64,000 bases of DNA, taken from assembly GCF_001269925.1 (NCBI RefSeq), contig NZ_LHVO01000024.1, positions 1 to 64,000 of the forward strand, given 5' to 3'. Positions 11,892 through 21,433 of this stretch are shown piece after piece. Positions within the stretch are counted from its first letter, which is position 1, and every line of letters starts with the position of its first letter. Both the position numbers and the translations under genes were made by a program. The DNA comes from Pseudomonas sp. MIACH (GTDB lineage Bacteria > Pseudomonadota > Gammaproteobacteria > Pseudomonadales > Pseudomonadaceae). The notes beneath the pieces were generated by a model, which had not been told where the DNA came from, made no database searches, and saw only the letters and a list, made by a program, of their open reading frames with translations.

Positions 11892-13181
11892 ATGGCTGAC
11901 AAAAAAGCGCAGTTGATCATCGAGGGCGCAGCCCCCGTCGAGCTGCCCATTTTAACCGGCACCGTTGGTCCCGATGTTATCGACGTACGGGGCCTGACGG
12001 CCACGGGCCGTTTCACTTTCGACCCAGGCTTCATGTCGACCGCCTCTTGCGAGTCGAAGATCACCTATATCGACGGCGACAATGGCATCCTGCTGCACCG
12101 GGGCTACCCGATCGAGCAACTGGCTGAAAAATCGGACTACCTGGAAACCTGCTACCTGCTGCTAAATGGCGAATTGCCAACAGCTGAGCAAAAAGCCCAG
12201 TTCGTCAGCACCGTGAAGAACCACACCATGGTTCACGAGCAGTTGAAGACCTTCTTCAACGGCTTCCGTCGCGACGCCCACCCGATGGCCGTCATGTGCG
12301 GCGTGGTCGGCGCCCTGTCGGCCTTCTATCACGACTCCCTCGACATCAATAACCCGCAGCATCGCGAAATTTCCGCGATCCGCCTGGTTGCCAAGATGCC
12401 GACCCTGGCCGCAATGGTTTACAAGTACTCCATGGGCCAACCCATGATGTACCCGCGCAACGACCTGACGTACGCGGAAAACTTCCTGCATATGATGTTC
12501 AACACCCCGTGCGAGATCAAACCGATCAGCCCGGTGCTGGCCAAGGCAATGGACCGGATCTTCATCCTCCACGCCGACCACGAGCAAAACGCCTCCACCT
12601 CTACCGTGCGCCTGGCAGGTTCTTCGGGTGCCAACCCGTTCGCCTGTATCGCCGCCGGTATCGCCGCACTGTGGGGCCCTGCCCACGGCGGTGCGAACGA
12701 AGCCGTATTGACCATGCTCGATGAAATCGGCGATGTGTCCAACATCGACAAGTTCATCGCCAAGGCCAAGGACAAGAACGATCCGTTCAAGCTGATGGGC
12801 TTCGGTCACCGCGTCTACAAGAACCGCGACCCGCGCGCCACCGTCATGAAGCAGACCTGCGACGAAGTGTTGAAGGAACTGGGCATCAAGAACGATCCGC
12901 AACTCGAACTGGCCATGCGCCTGGAAGAGATCGCCCTGACCGACCCGTACTTCATCGAACGCTCGCTGTACCCGAACGTCGACTTCTACTCGGGGATCAT
13001 CCTCAAGGCGATCGGCATTCCAACCAGCATGTTCACCGTGATCTTCGCCCTGGCGCGGACCGTGGGCTGGATCTCCCACTGGAAAGAAATGCTCTCCAGC
13101 CCGTACAAGATTGGCCGTCCACGCCAGCTGTACACCGGCTACGAGTCGCGTGACATTACCAAGCTGGAAGATCGCAAGTAA
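11892..13181 (+). CDS. gltA: Citrate synthase (type II)
   Basis: Condenses oxaloacetate with acetyl-CoA to start the TCA cycle. The 429 residues fit the large hexameric, NADH-sensitive type of Gram-negative bacteria. Catalytic residues appear in [15 protein letters not shown] (His), [15 protein letters not shown] (His) and NVDFYSGI (Asp). It is transcribed divergently from sdhCDAB, the classical arrangement in Pseudomonas, so the 364-bp intergenic region carries both promoters. Confidence 0.98.
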   Translation: MADKKAQLIIEGAAPVELPILTGTVGPDVIDVRGLTATGRFTFDPGFMSTASCESKITYIDGDNGILLHRGYPIEQLAEKSDYLETCYLLLNGELPTAEQKAQFVSTVKNHTMVHEQLKTFFNGFRRDAHPMAVMCGVVGALSAFYHDSLDINNPQHREISAIRLVAKMPTLAAMVYKYSMGQPMMYPRNDLTYAENFLHMMFNTPCEIKPISPVLAKAMDRIFILHADHEQNASTSTVRLAGSSGANPFACIAAGIAALWGPAHGGANEAVLTMLDEIGDVSNIDKFIAKAKDKNDPFKLMGFGHRVYKNRDPRATVMKQTCDEVLKELGIKNDPQLELAMRLEEIALTDPYFIERSLYPNVDFYSGIILKAIGIPTSMFTVIFALARTVGWISHWKEMLSSPYKIGRPRQLYTGYESRDITKLEDRK

Positions 13182-13205
13182 GCAATCAGCCGCTTAGCTG
13201 CACTG

Positions 13206-13232
13206 AACAAGGCCTCCTCTGGAGGCCTTGTT
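13206..13232 (+). terminator. Terminator after gltA
   Basis: A 12-bp perfect stem (AACAAGGCCTCC / GGAGGCCTTGTT) with a TCT loop, followed by CGTTTTG, 24 bases past the gltA stop codon. Confidence 0.85.
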
Positions 13233-13486
13233 CGTTTTGCCGCAGCGACCATGCCTGCAACGACACATCCCAATCGGTAGCGAGCCACTCGAACGCCGCC
13301 CCCACCGGTATTTGGCCGGCGCGACTTGACGCCTCCCCGGTACTGATCTTGAATCCAGCGTACCGCTAGGTATCCGTAGTCAGCGCTCACTTTCCGGCCG
13401 ATGTGCCCCGCGCTGCCCTCTGCATGCAGCCAAACCCGTCGCCGGGTTTCTTGAACTGGCTCCTGCTTGCAGGTAAAGGATTTGCC
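13233..13486. other. Intergenic region upstream of the DUF2235 gene
   Basis: About 250 bases without a supported gene. An in-frame extension of the next ORF back to 13403 has no ribosome site and does not look like protein. A weak AGGTAAAGGA at 13471-13480 is the probable ribosome-binding site for the start at 13487. Confidence 0.5.
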
Positions 13487-15010
13487 ATGGCTAATCTGGT
13501 GATTTGCTGCGACGGTACCTGGAATACCCCCGACCAACTCGATCAGGGCGTCCCCGCCCCCACCAACGTGGTGCGACTGTATAACGCCCTGGCCGACTTC
13601 GACGCCCAGGGCGTCGCGCAAACCAAATACTATCACCCAGGTGTCGGCACCAACGGCAGCTGGTGGGATAAAGCCGTCGGCGGCGGCACCGGCGCCGGCC
13701 TTGATAACAACATCATGAGCGCCTACCAGAAGCTCTGTTACTGCTACCAGCCCGGCGATGCGATCTATCTGTTCGGCTTCAGCCGCGGGGCCTACACGGT
13801 GCGCAGCCTTGCCGGATTCATCGGCCGCTGCGGGCTGTTGCGGATCGCCGGACTACCGCCAGCAGAGGTCTGGACACGCATTCAGGCGCTGCTCACCTAC
13901 GGCTACCGACGTAAAACCGAAGAGCGTGGAGACTGGAGCGCCCAGGGCTGGGAATTCCACAACAAGGCCGGCGAACCCATCCCGATTCAGTTCATTGGGG
14001 TCTGGGACACCGTTGGCGCGCTGGGCATCCCCGACGACATGGCTTTGCTCAACCTGCTCGACAATCGCGAACGCTACACCTTCCACGACACCACTCTACA
14101 CCCCTCGGTCAAGCATGCGCGTCACGCACTGGCGATGGACGAACGCCGCGCCTCGTTCCAGCCGACGCTGTGGAACCAGCCATCATCGAAGGACACCGAA
14201 CTCAAGCAGATCTGGTTTCCCGGCGTGCACTCGGACGTCGGCGGCGGCTATCAAAACTGCGGCCTGGCCGATGGCGCACTGCTGTGGATGCTGGATGAAG
14301 CGAGCGCGACGGGCCTGGATTTCGCGGCGGATATTGTCAAGCAGATCAAGCCCGACCTCTACGACACCATGCACGACTCCTGCGACGGCGTGTTCAATGT
14401 GCTGGCGACTCAGCCGCGCAGCGTGGCCAACCTCAACACGCAACCGACACTGTTCCACAGCTCCGCACTGGCGCGGCAGAAAACCCCACCCATCACGCAA
14501 TCGCCTTACCGCAAGGCGCGCCTGCTGACGCCCCCGACCCCGCTGGTACTGGACATCTCAGCACGCCTGCCGTGGAACGAAACCGGCCTATGGCTCAACG
14601 CGGGCACGACGTACACCTTCAGCGCCAGTGGCGAGTGGCTGGACGCTTCGATCGTCTGCGACCCTGCTGGCCCAGTGGACAACCACTTCCAACCCGGTGA
14701 ACTGGCCTACCTGGCCGGCACCGCACTGGGCAAACTGGAAAACTGGTACGGCAAGCTGTTCAACAACAGCGATGCAAACTTTTACTTCACCCGCCGCCAC
14801 GAGAATTACCCCTGGTTCAGCCTTATCGGCGCCATCGCCAACAGCGATGGTGTCGACGCCAAGGGCATCCTGCTGAAACCGGAGTCCTTCCTCATCGGCC
14901 ACGGCTGCACCTATACGCCCAAACGCTCAGGGTATCTGTATGCCTATGCCAACGACGCGTGGAATTGCTACGGCAATAACAAGGGGCATGTTGCGTTGAC
15001 GATTCAATAA
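13487..15010 (+). CDS. DUF2235 alpha/beta-hydrolase with a LecA-like C-terminal domain
   Basis: This 507-residue protein has two parts. Residues 1-340 are a DUF2235 domain, the fold of Tle1-type phospholipases: it opens with LVICCDGTWNTPDQ, has the nucleophile elbow GFSRGAYTVRSL (GxSxG) and the acid-containing FPGVHSDVGGGYQ. From about residue 360 the sequence resembles the galactophilic lectin LecA (PA-IL): AGTTYTFSASGEW, FSLIGAIANSDG and the terminal ANDAWNCYGNNKG. The last aligns with the LecA calcium/sugar loop and keeps Asp490, Asn497 and Asn498. There is no signal peptide and no linked type VI gene. The hydrolase assignment is firm; substrate and export are unknown. Confidence 0.8.
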   Translation: MANLVICCDGTWNTPDQLDQGVPAPTNVVRLYNALADFDAQGVAQTKYYHPGVGTNGSWWDKAVGGGTGAGLDNNIMSAYQKLCYCYQPGDAIYLFGFSRGAYTVRSLAGFIGRCGLLRIAGLPPAEVWTRIQALLTYGYRRKTEERGDWSAQGWEFHNKAGEPIPIQFIGVWDTVGALGIPDDMALLNLLDNRERYTFHDTTLHPSVKHARHALAMDERRASFQPTLWNQPSSKDTELKQIWFPGVHSDVGGGYQNCGLADGALLWMLDEASATGLDFAADIVKQIKPDLYDTMHDSCDGVFNVLATQPRSVANLNTQPTLFHSSALARQKTPPITQSPYRKARLLTPPTPLVLDISARLPWNETGLWLNAGTTYTFSASGEWLDASIVCDPAGPVDNHFQPGELAYLAGTALGKLENWYGKLFNNSDANFYFTRRHENYPWFSLIGAIANSDGVDAKGILLKPESFLIGHGCTYTPKRSGYLYAYANDAWNCYGNNKGHVALTIQ

Positions 15011-15050
15011 TCCGTGGCTCATCACCCACTCGCTTGAGGGAGTACGCTCC

Positions 15051-15728
15051 ATGACGGATAAACCCGCTGAACAAAAAATGGGCGCCGAGCTGTCTTCGCT
15101 GCTCAACTTCATCCCCAGCGCTTACTACGACCTGATTGCGCGAGTGTGCCCAGGAATGGCGTTCTGGGTAGCACTGGCCTACAAGATGGATTTCATCATC
15201 ACGCCCAGCAAACCGAACGCGCTGGCTTCCGGGGCCGATCTGTTCATTCTGATTTTGCTCAGCTACGTGTCAGGCATTGTGCTGACCGGCTTCTGTGTCA
15301 TCTGGGACGCTATATCGATCTTCATCCTGGAGCGCGTGCCCTTCTGCAAGGTATTGAACCTGGACAACGGCGCTACCTTTACCCAGCGCTGGAAGCAGGT
15401 CTCCGTGCATATCGATCAGGTGGGCAAAGCAAATGACACGGCCGACCGCATCCTGGTCAAAGCCATGGCCGAAGTGACACTGTGCCAAAACCTGCTGAGC
15501 GGCCTGATCGTGCTCATGTTCATCGGCTTTTTCTCCGACGGCGTAAAATTCTACGCAGTGCAGCCTTACTACCTCTATTACTCGTTCATCGGCGGCGCGC
15601 TGTTCCTTGCCATGATGTTTCGCCAAGTGATGTTTCTTGGACGCGTGATGGGCCTGCACGCGCTGTATACCGACAACATTCCCCCGCCTTCTATAACCGT
15701 GACCGCCGAAGTAAATCCGCAGCCATAA
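15051..15728 (+). CDS. Membrane protein, partner of the DUF2235 gene
   Basis: I do not recognise this 225-residue protein. It shows four likely membrane segments at roughly residues 28-46, 62-90, 147-167 and 173-195, with a soluble stretch of about 55 residues in the middle. It begins 40 bp after the lipase-like gene with a GAGGGA ribosome site, so the two are probably co-transcribed. A membrane neighbour of a lipase could be an immunity protein or a delivery partner, but this is inference from position only. Confidence 0.7.
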   Translation: MTDKPAEQKMGAELSSLLNFIPSAYYDLIARVCPGMAFWVALAYKMDFIITPSKPNALASGADLFILILLSYVSGIVLTGFCVIWDAISIFILERVPFCKVLNLDNGATFTQRWKQVSVHIDQVGKANDTADRILVKAMAEVTLCQNLLSGLIVLMFIGFFSDGVKFYAVQPYYLYYSFIGGALFLAMMFRQVMFLGRVMGLHALYTDNIPPPSITVTAEVNPQP

Positions 15729-15730
15729 AA

Positions 15731-15758
15731 AATGCCCCGGCCTTTCGACCGGGGCATT
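15731..15758. terminator. Bidirectional terminator between the membrane protein gene and actP
   Basis: A perfect 10-bp stem AATGCCCCGG / CCGGGGCATT with an eight-base loop lies between two converging genes. A-rich bases precede it and T-containing bases follow, so it can serve both strands. Confidence 0.75.
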
Positions 15759-15776
15759 CCTTACACAACAACAACC

Positions 15777-17435
15777 TTAGTGATTAACCGCCCCACTCGC
15801 CCCCAGGCCAGTCTGCGAACGCACAAACTGCGGGAAGTACAGCGCACGCTCTTTCTCTGCCGCCGCCGACTTGTCGGTGATGGAGAAGAACCAGATGCCG
15901 ACGAACGCGATGATCATCGAGAACAGCGCCGGGTACTCGTACGGGAAGATGGCTTTTTCGTGATGCAGGATCGAGACCCAGATGGTCGGACCCAGGATCA
16001 TCAGGCCCACGGCACTGATCAGGCCCAGCCAGCCGCCAATCATCGCGCCACGGGTGGTGAGGTTTTTCCAGTACATGGAAAGCAGCAACACCGGGAAGTT
16101 ACAGCTGGCGGCAATCGAGAACGCCAGGCCGACCATGAACGCAATGTTCTGGCTTTCGAACAGGATACCCAGACCAATCGCCAGCACGGCCAGGGCGATA
16201 GTGGTGATCTTCGATACGCGAATCTCATCCTTCTCGTTGGCCTTGCCTTTCTTGATCACGCTGGCGTACAGGTCATGGGACACCGCCGAAGCACCGGCCA
16301 GGGTCAAACCGGCAACCACTGCCAGGATGGTGGCGAAGGCCACAGCCGAGATGAAGCCCAGGAAGATACTGCCGCCCACCGCGTTGGCCAGGTGCACCGC
16401 CGCCATGTTGTTACCGCCGAGCAGGGCGCCTGCAGCATCCTTGAACGCCGGGTTGGTGCTGACCAGCAGGATCGCGCCGAAGCCGATGATAAAGGTCAGG
16501 ATGTAGAAGTAGCCGATGAAGCCAGTGGCATACAGCACGCTCTTACGCGCTTCCTTGGCGTCACTTACAGTGAAGAAGCGCATCAGGATGTGCGGCAGGC
16601 CGGCGGTACCAAACATCAGTGCCAGGCCCAGGGAGAATGCGGAAATCGGATCTTTCACCAGGCCGCCGGGGCTCATGATCGCCTCACCTTTAGGGTGAAC
16701 CTTGATCGCCTCGGAGAACAGCATGTTGAAATCGAAGTTGACGTGCTTCATCACCATCAGCGCCATGAACGAGGCACCAGACAGCAACAGCACCGCCTTG
16801 ATGATCTGCACCCAAGTGGTCGCCAGCATGCCGCCGAACAGCACGTACATGCACATCAGGATCCCGACCAGGATCACCGCCACATGGTAGTCGAGGCCGA
16901 ACAGCAGCTGGATCAGCTTGCCCGCACCCACCATTTGCGCGATCAGGTAGAACGCCACCACCACCAGAGAACCACAGGCCGACAGGCTGCGGATCTGGGT
17001 TTGCCCGAGGCGATAGGACGCCACGTCGGCAAAGGTGTACTTGCCCAGGTTACGCAGGCGCTCGGCGATCAGGAACAGAATGATCGGCCAGCCCACCAGG
17101 AAGCCGATCGAGTAGATCAGGCCGTCGTAGCCAGAAGTGAACACCAGCGCGGAAATACCCAGGAAGGACGCGGCCGACATATAGTCGCCGGCAATCGCCA
17201 GGCCATTCTGGAAACCGGTGATCTTGCCGCCGGCCGCATAGTAGTCGGCCGCCGACTTATTGCGCTTGGACGCCCAGTAGGTAATGCACAACGTCGCGCC
17301 GACAAACGCCACGAACATCAGGATCGCTGCGATATTGAGCGGTTGTTTGTGCACTTCACCGGTCAATGCATCCGCCGCCCAAACAGCGGGTGCAAAGACC
17401 GAAGCGCCGAATACAGCCAATAGACGACGGATCAT
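15777..17435 (-). CDS. actP: Cation/acetate symporter
   Basis: Sodium:solute symporter (SSS family) importing acetate and similar short carboxylates. With the start at 17435 ([12 protein letters not shown]) it has 552 residues: a signal-like first helix cut near AVWAAD, then about 13 membrane helices. [18 protein letters not shown] is the family signature near the N-terminus. The open frame continues far upstream to 17951, but that part lies over the small partner gene and is not coding. Its start overlaps the partner stop by 4 bp. Confidence 0.95.
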   Translation of the reverse strand: MIRRLLAVFGASVFAPAVWAADALTGEVHKQPLNIAAILMFVAFVGATLCITYWASKRNKSAADYYAAGGKITGFQNGLAIAGDYMSAASFLGISALVFTSGYDGLIYSIGFLVGWPIILFLIAERLRNLGKYTFADVASYRLGQTQIRSLSACGSLVVVAFYLIAQMVGAGKLIQLLFGLDYHVAVILVGILMCMYVLFGGMLATTWVQIIKAVLLLSGASFMALMVMKHVNFDFNMLFSEAIKVHPKGEAIMSPGGLVKDPISAFSLGLALMFGTAGLPHILMRFFTVSDAKEARKSVLYATGFIGYFYILTFIIGFGAILLVSTNPAFKDAAGALLGGNNMAAVHLANAVGGSIFLGFISAVAFATILAVVAGLTLAGASAVSHDLYASVIKKGKANEKDEIRVSKITTIALAVLAIGLGILFESQNIAFMVGLAFSIAASCNFPVLLLSMYWKNLTTRGAMIGGWLGLISAVGLMILGPTIWVSILHHEKAIFPYEYPALFSMIIAFVGIWFFSITDKSAAAEKERALYFPQFVRSQTGLGASGAVNH

Positions 17436-17743
17436 TGCGCAGCCTCCTTGAGAATCGCATTGTTCAGGTCGTCGAATTCGCCGTTGGCGCGTCGCACATA
17501 GATGCCGGTGAGGACAAAGGCCGAGACAATCAGCCCGACACCGATGGGGATGCCCCAGGTGATGGATGAGCCGGGGCTGAGTTTGGCCCCCAGTATTTGT
17601 GGCCCGTAGGCGATCAACAGGATGAAGCCGGAGTACAGCCCTAGCATGATCGCCGAGAGAATCCAGGCGAACCTTTCCCTTTTTCTCACCAGCTCCTTGA
17701 AACGCGGGCTGTTTTGAATCGAGAGGTAAATGCTGTCGTTCAT
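17432..17743 (-). CDS. DUF485 inner-membrane protein (YjcH-like)
   Basis: A 103-residue protein with two membrane helices (about residues 28-50 and 62-85) and the DUF485 pattern [16 protein letters not shown] near the N-terminus. Proteins of this family are almost always encoded just before ActP-type symporters, and here the ATGA overlap with actP implies coupled translation. The role is unproven; it is thought to assist the transporter. Confidence 0.92.
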   Translation of the reverse strand: MNDSIYLSIQNSPRFKELVRKRERFAWILSAIMLGLYSGFILLIAYGPQILGAKLSPGSSITWGIPIGVGLIVSAFVLTGIYVRRANGEFDDLNNAILKEAAQ

Positions 17744-17891
17744 TGTTTTTATCCTCGCAGCACAGCTTTTTTATTATTGGAACGTATCCACTGTATGCGG
17801 CTGCGGAACAGGTTCCAGACGACCTTAGTATTAGACGGAGTGTAGCGAGGGATTGGGAGGGCGCAGAAACATTTGCGGGTGACGAAAATAA

Positions 17892-17981
17892 TGTGGGAGG
17901 GGGCTTACATCCCGATAGCGGTGAACCCGTCAGATCATTGACGACTGACACACCGCAATCGGGAGCAAGCCCCCTCCCACA
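17892..17981. repeat. Paired REP element
   Basis: Two copies of the G-rich core in opposite orientation (TGTGGGAGGGGGCTT at the left, AAGCCCCCTCCCACA at the right) flank an inner imperfect hairpin, the layout of a REPIN. It sits between the DUF485 gene and betX. Confidence 0.8.
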
Positions 17982-18009
17982 GGGGTTGTATCAAGGCATT
18001 GGGGGGGGG

Positions 18010-18861
18010 TTATTTACCGGTCCACTCGGCTACACGCTCAGGGTGCTTGGCGACCCAGTCCTTGGCCGCTGCATCAGGCTTGGCACCCTCTTGGATAGCC
18101 AGCATGACTTCGCCGATTTCGTCCTTGGAGGCCCACTGGAACTTCTTCAGGAAAGCCGCGACTTCCGGCGCTTTCTTCTCCAGGCCCTTGCTGCCGATGC
18201 TGTTGACGGTTTCAGCAGCACCATAAATCCCTTTTGGATCGTCCAGGAAACGCAGTTTCCACTTGGCGAACATCCAGTGTGGCACCCAGCCGGTGACCGC
18301 AATGGATTCCTGTTTGTCTTCGGCACGGGTCAGCTCGGCGATCATCGCCGCGCCCGAACTGGCTTGCAGCTTGTAATCGAGGCCGTACTGCTTGATGGCT
18401 TCGTCGGTCTTGAGCATCACGCCTGAACCGGCGTCGATGCCGACGATCTTGTTCTTGAAGGTGGTGTCGGTCTTGAGGTCTTCGATGGACTTGGCCTTGA
18501 CGTACTCCGGCACGATCAAGCCGATTTTCGCATCCTTGAAGTTGGGGCCGTAGTCGACCACCTTGTCCTTGTTCTTGGTCCAATACTCGCCATGGGTTAC
18601 CGGCAGCCAGGCGGAGAGCATGGCATCGAGCTTGCCGGTGGCCACGCCCTGCCACATGATCCCGGTGGCGACCGCTTGCAGTTTCACGTCATAACCGAGC
18701 TTTGCCTTGATAACCTCTGCCGCCACGTGCGTGGTGGCAACGCTGTCGGACCAGCCATCTACATAGCCGATGCTCAGGGTTTTGCTGTCGGCGCTGGCCA
18801 GTGTGGAGCTCATCGCAACTACCAGAGTGGCAGCTGCGCCCAAGAGTCGTCGCATCTTCAT
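18010..18861 (-). CDS. betX: Glycine betaine-type ABC transporter substrate-binding protein
   Basis: Periplasmic OpuAC-type binding protein, 283 residues, with a signal peptide ending near STLASA-DS. Aromatic residues for quaternary ammonium binding are visible in the GYVDGWSD, LSAWLPVTHGEYW and TGWVPHWMFAKWKL segments. No permease or ATPase is adjacent, so it is an orphan binding protein using a transporter encoded elsewhere. The symbol rests on synteny: in P. aeruginosa the gene named betX lies beside actP and its DUF485 partner. The start ATG 18861 or 18855 cannot be decided. Confidence 0.85.
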   Translation of the reverse strand: MKMRRLLGAAATLVVAMSSTLASADSKTLSIGYVDGWSDSVATTHVAAEVIKAKLGYDVKLQAVATGIMWQGVATGKLDAMLSAWLPVTHGEYWTKNKDKVVDYGPNFKDAKIGLIVPEYVKAKSIEDLKTDTTFKNKIVGIDAGSGVMLKTDEAIKQYGLDYKLQASSGAAMIAELTRAEDKQESIAVTGWVPHWMFAKWKLRFLDDPKGIYGAAETVNSIGSKGLEKKAPEVAAFLKKFQWASKDEIGEVMLAIQEGAKPDAAAKDWVAKHPERVAEWTGK

Positions 18862-19193
18862 CGTACTTCCCCGAAAGTGCTGCGCCCGACGGATGTCGAG
18901 CGACGTCAACCTGTTGTTAGGTGGTGCGCCGCGCCCCCTTCACGCGCATCGATCCGGCTGCTGCGACATCAGTGGAGTGCTGACACGTCGATCATCAACC
19001 TGCCGGGTCCTTCGACCTGCTCTGTCAGCGACCTTGTGCAAGCAAGAAACGACATCACATCGCCAGTAGGACTTTTTGTAGGAATTAACCCCACAATCCC
19101 GCCCGAACTTTGCATGTCAAAATTATGCAGCCCCACTGGGGTAGCGCAAATCCGGGTAAGATGCGCGCCTTTGCTCCCCCAGATAAGCCGACC
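18862..19193. other. Divergent regulatory region betX / GH17 gene
   Basis: About 330 bases without a supported gene, lying between two divergent genes. Open frames here are short and lack ribosome sites. I cannot identify a convincing promoter or operator. Confidence 0.5.
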
Positions 19194-20747
19194 ATGCCCG
19201 CGACTGCCCGCTTCCCTGCCCTGCCCTATTGCTTCGCCCTGATCCTTGGCCTGCTGGCCCTTGTCGGCTACTGGTATGGCCTCGGCCGCCCGGTGGTGCT
19301 GCCCGATGTGGCCAGTGCCAGTCACAAGCTGCAATGTGCGTCGTACACACCGTTCGACAAGGACCAATCCCCCTTCGATCAGCCGCTCAAGCTGCGCCCC
19401 GAGCGCATGGACGCCGACCTGGCCTTGCTGGCCACCCGCTTTGAGTGTGTGCGCACCTACACCATGATCGGCCTGGAAGCCCTGCCGGACATGGCACGCA
19501 AACACGGCCTGAAGGTGATGGCGGGCGCCTGGGTCAGCAGCGACCCGGTCGCAACCGAAAAAGAGGTCGACCAACTGATCGCCTCGGCTAACGCCAACCC
19601 CGATGTGGTCACCTCGGTGATCGTCGGCAACGAAGCCCTGCTGCGCAAGGAAGTCACGGCCACGCAATTGGTGACGCTGATCCATAAAGTCAAAAGCCAG
19701 ATCAAGCAACCGGTCACCTATGCCGACGTCTGGGAGTTCTGGCTGCAGCACCCGGAAATCGCCCCGGCGGTAGACTTCCTGACCATCCACCTGCTGCCGT
19801 ACTGGGAAGATGACCCCTCCGGCATCGACCAGGCCCTCAAGCATGTGGGTGATGTGCGCCAGACTTTTGGCAACAAATTCGCACCCAAGGACATATTGAT
19901 CGGCGAGACCGGCTGGCCCAGCGAAGGCCGCCAGCGTGAAACCGCAGTGCCGAGCCGGGTCAATGAAGCCAAGTTCATGCGCGGTTTCGTGGCCATGGCC
20001 GAAGCCAATGGCTGGCACTACAACCTGATCGAAGCGTTTGACCAGCCATGGAAGCGCGCCAGCGAGGGTGCCGTGGGCGGTTACTGGGGCCTGTTCGATG
20101 CCGATCGCCAGGACAAGGGCATCCTCGCCGGACCGGTGACCAACGTGCCGTACTGGCCGCTGTGGCTTGGGGTGGGCGGGATTATCCTGCTGGGCACGCT
20201 GGTGCTCGGAGGCCGCGTTCGCAGCACTCGTGCCGCGATGGTCCTGCCGCTGCTGGGTGCAGTGGCGGCCTGTTCCATCGGCACCTGGGCTGAACTGACC
20301 CGCGTGACCGCGCGCTTCAACGATGAATGGGTGTGGGCAGGCTTACTGCTGGTGTTGAACCTGCTGGTGCTGGCTCACGCGGCCCTGGCCCTGAGTGCCC
20401 GTGAAGGCTGGCGCGAACGGCTGTTCAACTGGCTGGAACAACGCGCAGGCTGGCTGGTGGCAATCGCCGGGTTTGCGGGTGCAGTAATGATGCTGGCACT
20501 GGTGTTCGACCCACGCTACCGCAGCTTCCCGAGTGCGGCATTGCTGCTGCCGGCCTTGGTCTACCTGGTTCGCCCGGTGACCGGGCCGCGCCGGGAGATT
20601 GCGCTGTTGACCTTCATCATCGGGGCCGGCATTGCGCCGCAGCTGTACCGCGAAGGCCTGCTGAACCAGCAGGCGTGGGGTTGGGCGCTGGTCAGTGGGT
20701 TGATGGTGGTGGCTTTGTGGCGGTGCTTGCGGATGCGCAAGGCTTAA
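19194..20747 (+). CDS. GH17-type membrane glucan hydrolase/glucosyltransferase
   Basis: A 517-residue protein: an N-terminal membrane helix (about 10-28), a glycoside hydrolase 17 fold (about 45-300) and a C-terminal block of six to seven membrane helices. The likely acid/base Glu is in VGNEALLR and the nucleophile Glu in GETGWPSEG, the two hallmark GH17 motifs. Such proteins are thought to act on beta-1,3-glucans, perhaps remodelling periplasmic glucan. It appears monocistronic. The start at ATG 19194 gives a normal N-terminus; earlier in-frame codons add unlikely sequence. Confidence 0.85.
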   Translation: MPATARFPALPYCFALILGLLALVGYWYGLGRPVVLPDVASASHKLQCASYTPFDKDQSPFDQPLKLRPERMDADLALLATRFECVRTYTMIGLEALPDMARKHGLKVMAGAWVSSDPVATEKEVDQLIASANANPDVVTSVIVGNEALLRKEVTATQLVTLIHKVKSQIKQPVTYADVWEFWLQHPEIAPAVDFLTIHLLPYWEDDPSGIDQALKHVGDVRQTFGNKFAPKDILIGETGWPSEGRQRETAVPSRVNEAKFMRGFVAMAEANGWHYNLIEAFDQPWKRASEGAVGGYWGLFDADRQDKGILAGPVTNVPYWPLWLGVGGIILLGTLVLGGRVRSTRAAMVLPLLGAVAACSIGTWAELTRVTARFNDEWVWAGLLLVLNLLVLAHAALALSAREGWRERLFNWLEQRAGWLVAIAGFAGAVMMLALVFDPRYRSFPSAALLLPALVYLVRPVTGPRREIALLTFIIGAGIAPQLYREGLLNQQAWGWALVSGLMVVALWRCLRMRKA

Positions 20748-20750
20748 GAC

Positions 20751-20823
20751 CGCTATCGGGGGCAAGCCCCCTCCCACATGAGAACGCATTCCAAAGGTGG
20801 GAGGGGGCTTGCACCCCGATTGG
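20751..20823. repeat. Paired REP element
   Basis: GGGGGCAAGCCCCCTCCCACA and its inverted partner GGTGGGAGGGGGCTTGC are about 20 bases apart. It follows the GH17 gene directly and may serve as its transcript end. Confidence 0.8.
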
Positions 20824-20828
20824 CCTTA

Positions 20829-21197
20829 TCAGGCGCCCCGCGGCTGCCTGACCAACCGCAACCCCGCAATCACCACCGCAAACACCGCAAACGTGGTGTT
20901 GTACAACGCCAGTGCCGGAAAGCCGAACACCAGCCCCAGCACCGCCAAGCCCCAGCCCGCACGACCCGGCACGAAAAACGCGAGTACCGAGGTCACCAGC
21001 GCGGCCCAGCCCAGCACCTTGAAGTGAATCATCAAGCCCAGGTTCGAACGTACCTGACACTCCCAGCGGCTGGCCTCGTCGACGCAGATGCCGACCCACC
21101 GCCCGTCTTCCATAAAACCGTAACGTGCGGCATAGCTGGCAGCCAGCCATAACGGCAGGGCAATAAGCAGCAGAATCAACGGCAAGCGGCGGGACAT
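20829..21197 (-). CDS. Small membrane protein, function unknown
   Basis: A 122-residue protein with three or four hydrophobic segments (about 5-24, 55-75, 80-100 and 100-115). A Trp/Cys-bearing loop (RWVGICVDEASRWECQ) follows the first helix and would be periplasmic. I do not recognise the family. The gene stands alone between a REP element and the promoter region of the next transcript. Confidence 0.7.
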   Translation of the reverse strand: MSRRLPLILLLIALPLWLAASYAARYGFMEDGRWVGICVDEASRWECQVRSNLGLMIHFKVLGWAALVTSVLAFFVPGRAGWGLAVLGLVFGFPALALYNTTFAVFAVVIAGLRLVRQPRGA

Positions 21198-21269
21198 GGA
21201 GCACTCCGATAGGCAAAAACGGCGCTCAGCTTAATGCCCCGGCCACCGTTAGCAAGGTGCATACACACA

Positions 21270-21285
21270 ATTAGTGTTCACTAAT
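21270..21285. promoter_or_regulatory. Perfect palindrome, candidate operator
   Basis: ATTAGTGTTCACTAAT is a 7+2+7 base inverted repeat, about 150 bases upstream of the hydrolase/MlaA gene pair and about 70 bases upstream of the divergent small gene. Its size fits a TetR- or MarR-type dimer site, but no regulator can be named. Confidence 0.5.
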
Positions 21286-21433
21286 GCATGGCAAAGTGTA
21301 TCTTCTCGCTGCTATCACCCCGATTCTGACGTTATTTTCCGACTTTTCGTGCCGAGAGCTGGCACTTCGGTGGCAACGCGGTGGTCATAGCCTGCGAACT
21401 TCATTAAGCACGTTTCCTCTTAGGGATTAAGTC

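Noticed and set aside
14588..14902. A minus-strand ORF inside the lectin-like region
   Set aside because: Shadow of the 13487-15010 gene; no start signal or recognisable product.
17436..17951. Upstream extension of actP to 17951
   Set aside because: The extra 172 codons overlap the DUF485 gene in another frame and resemble nothing. The family start MIRRLL lies at 17435.
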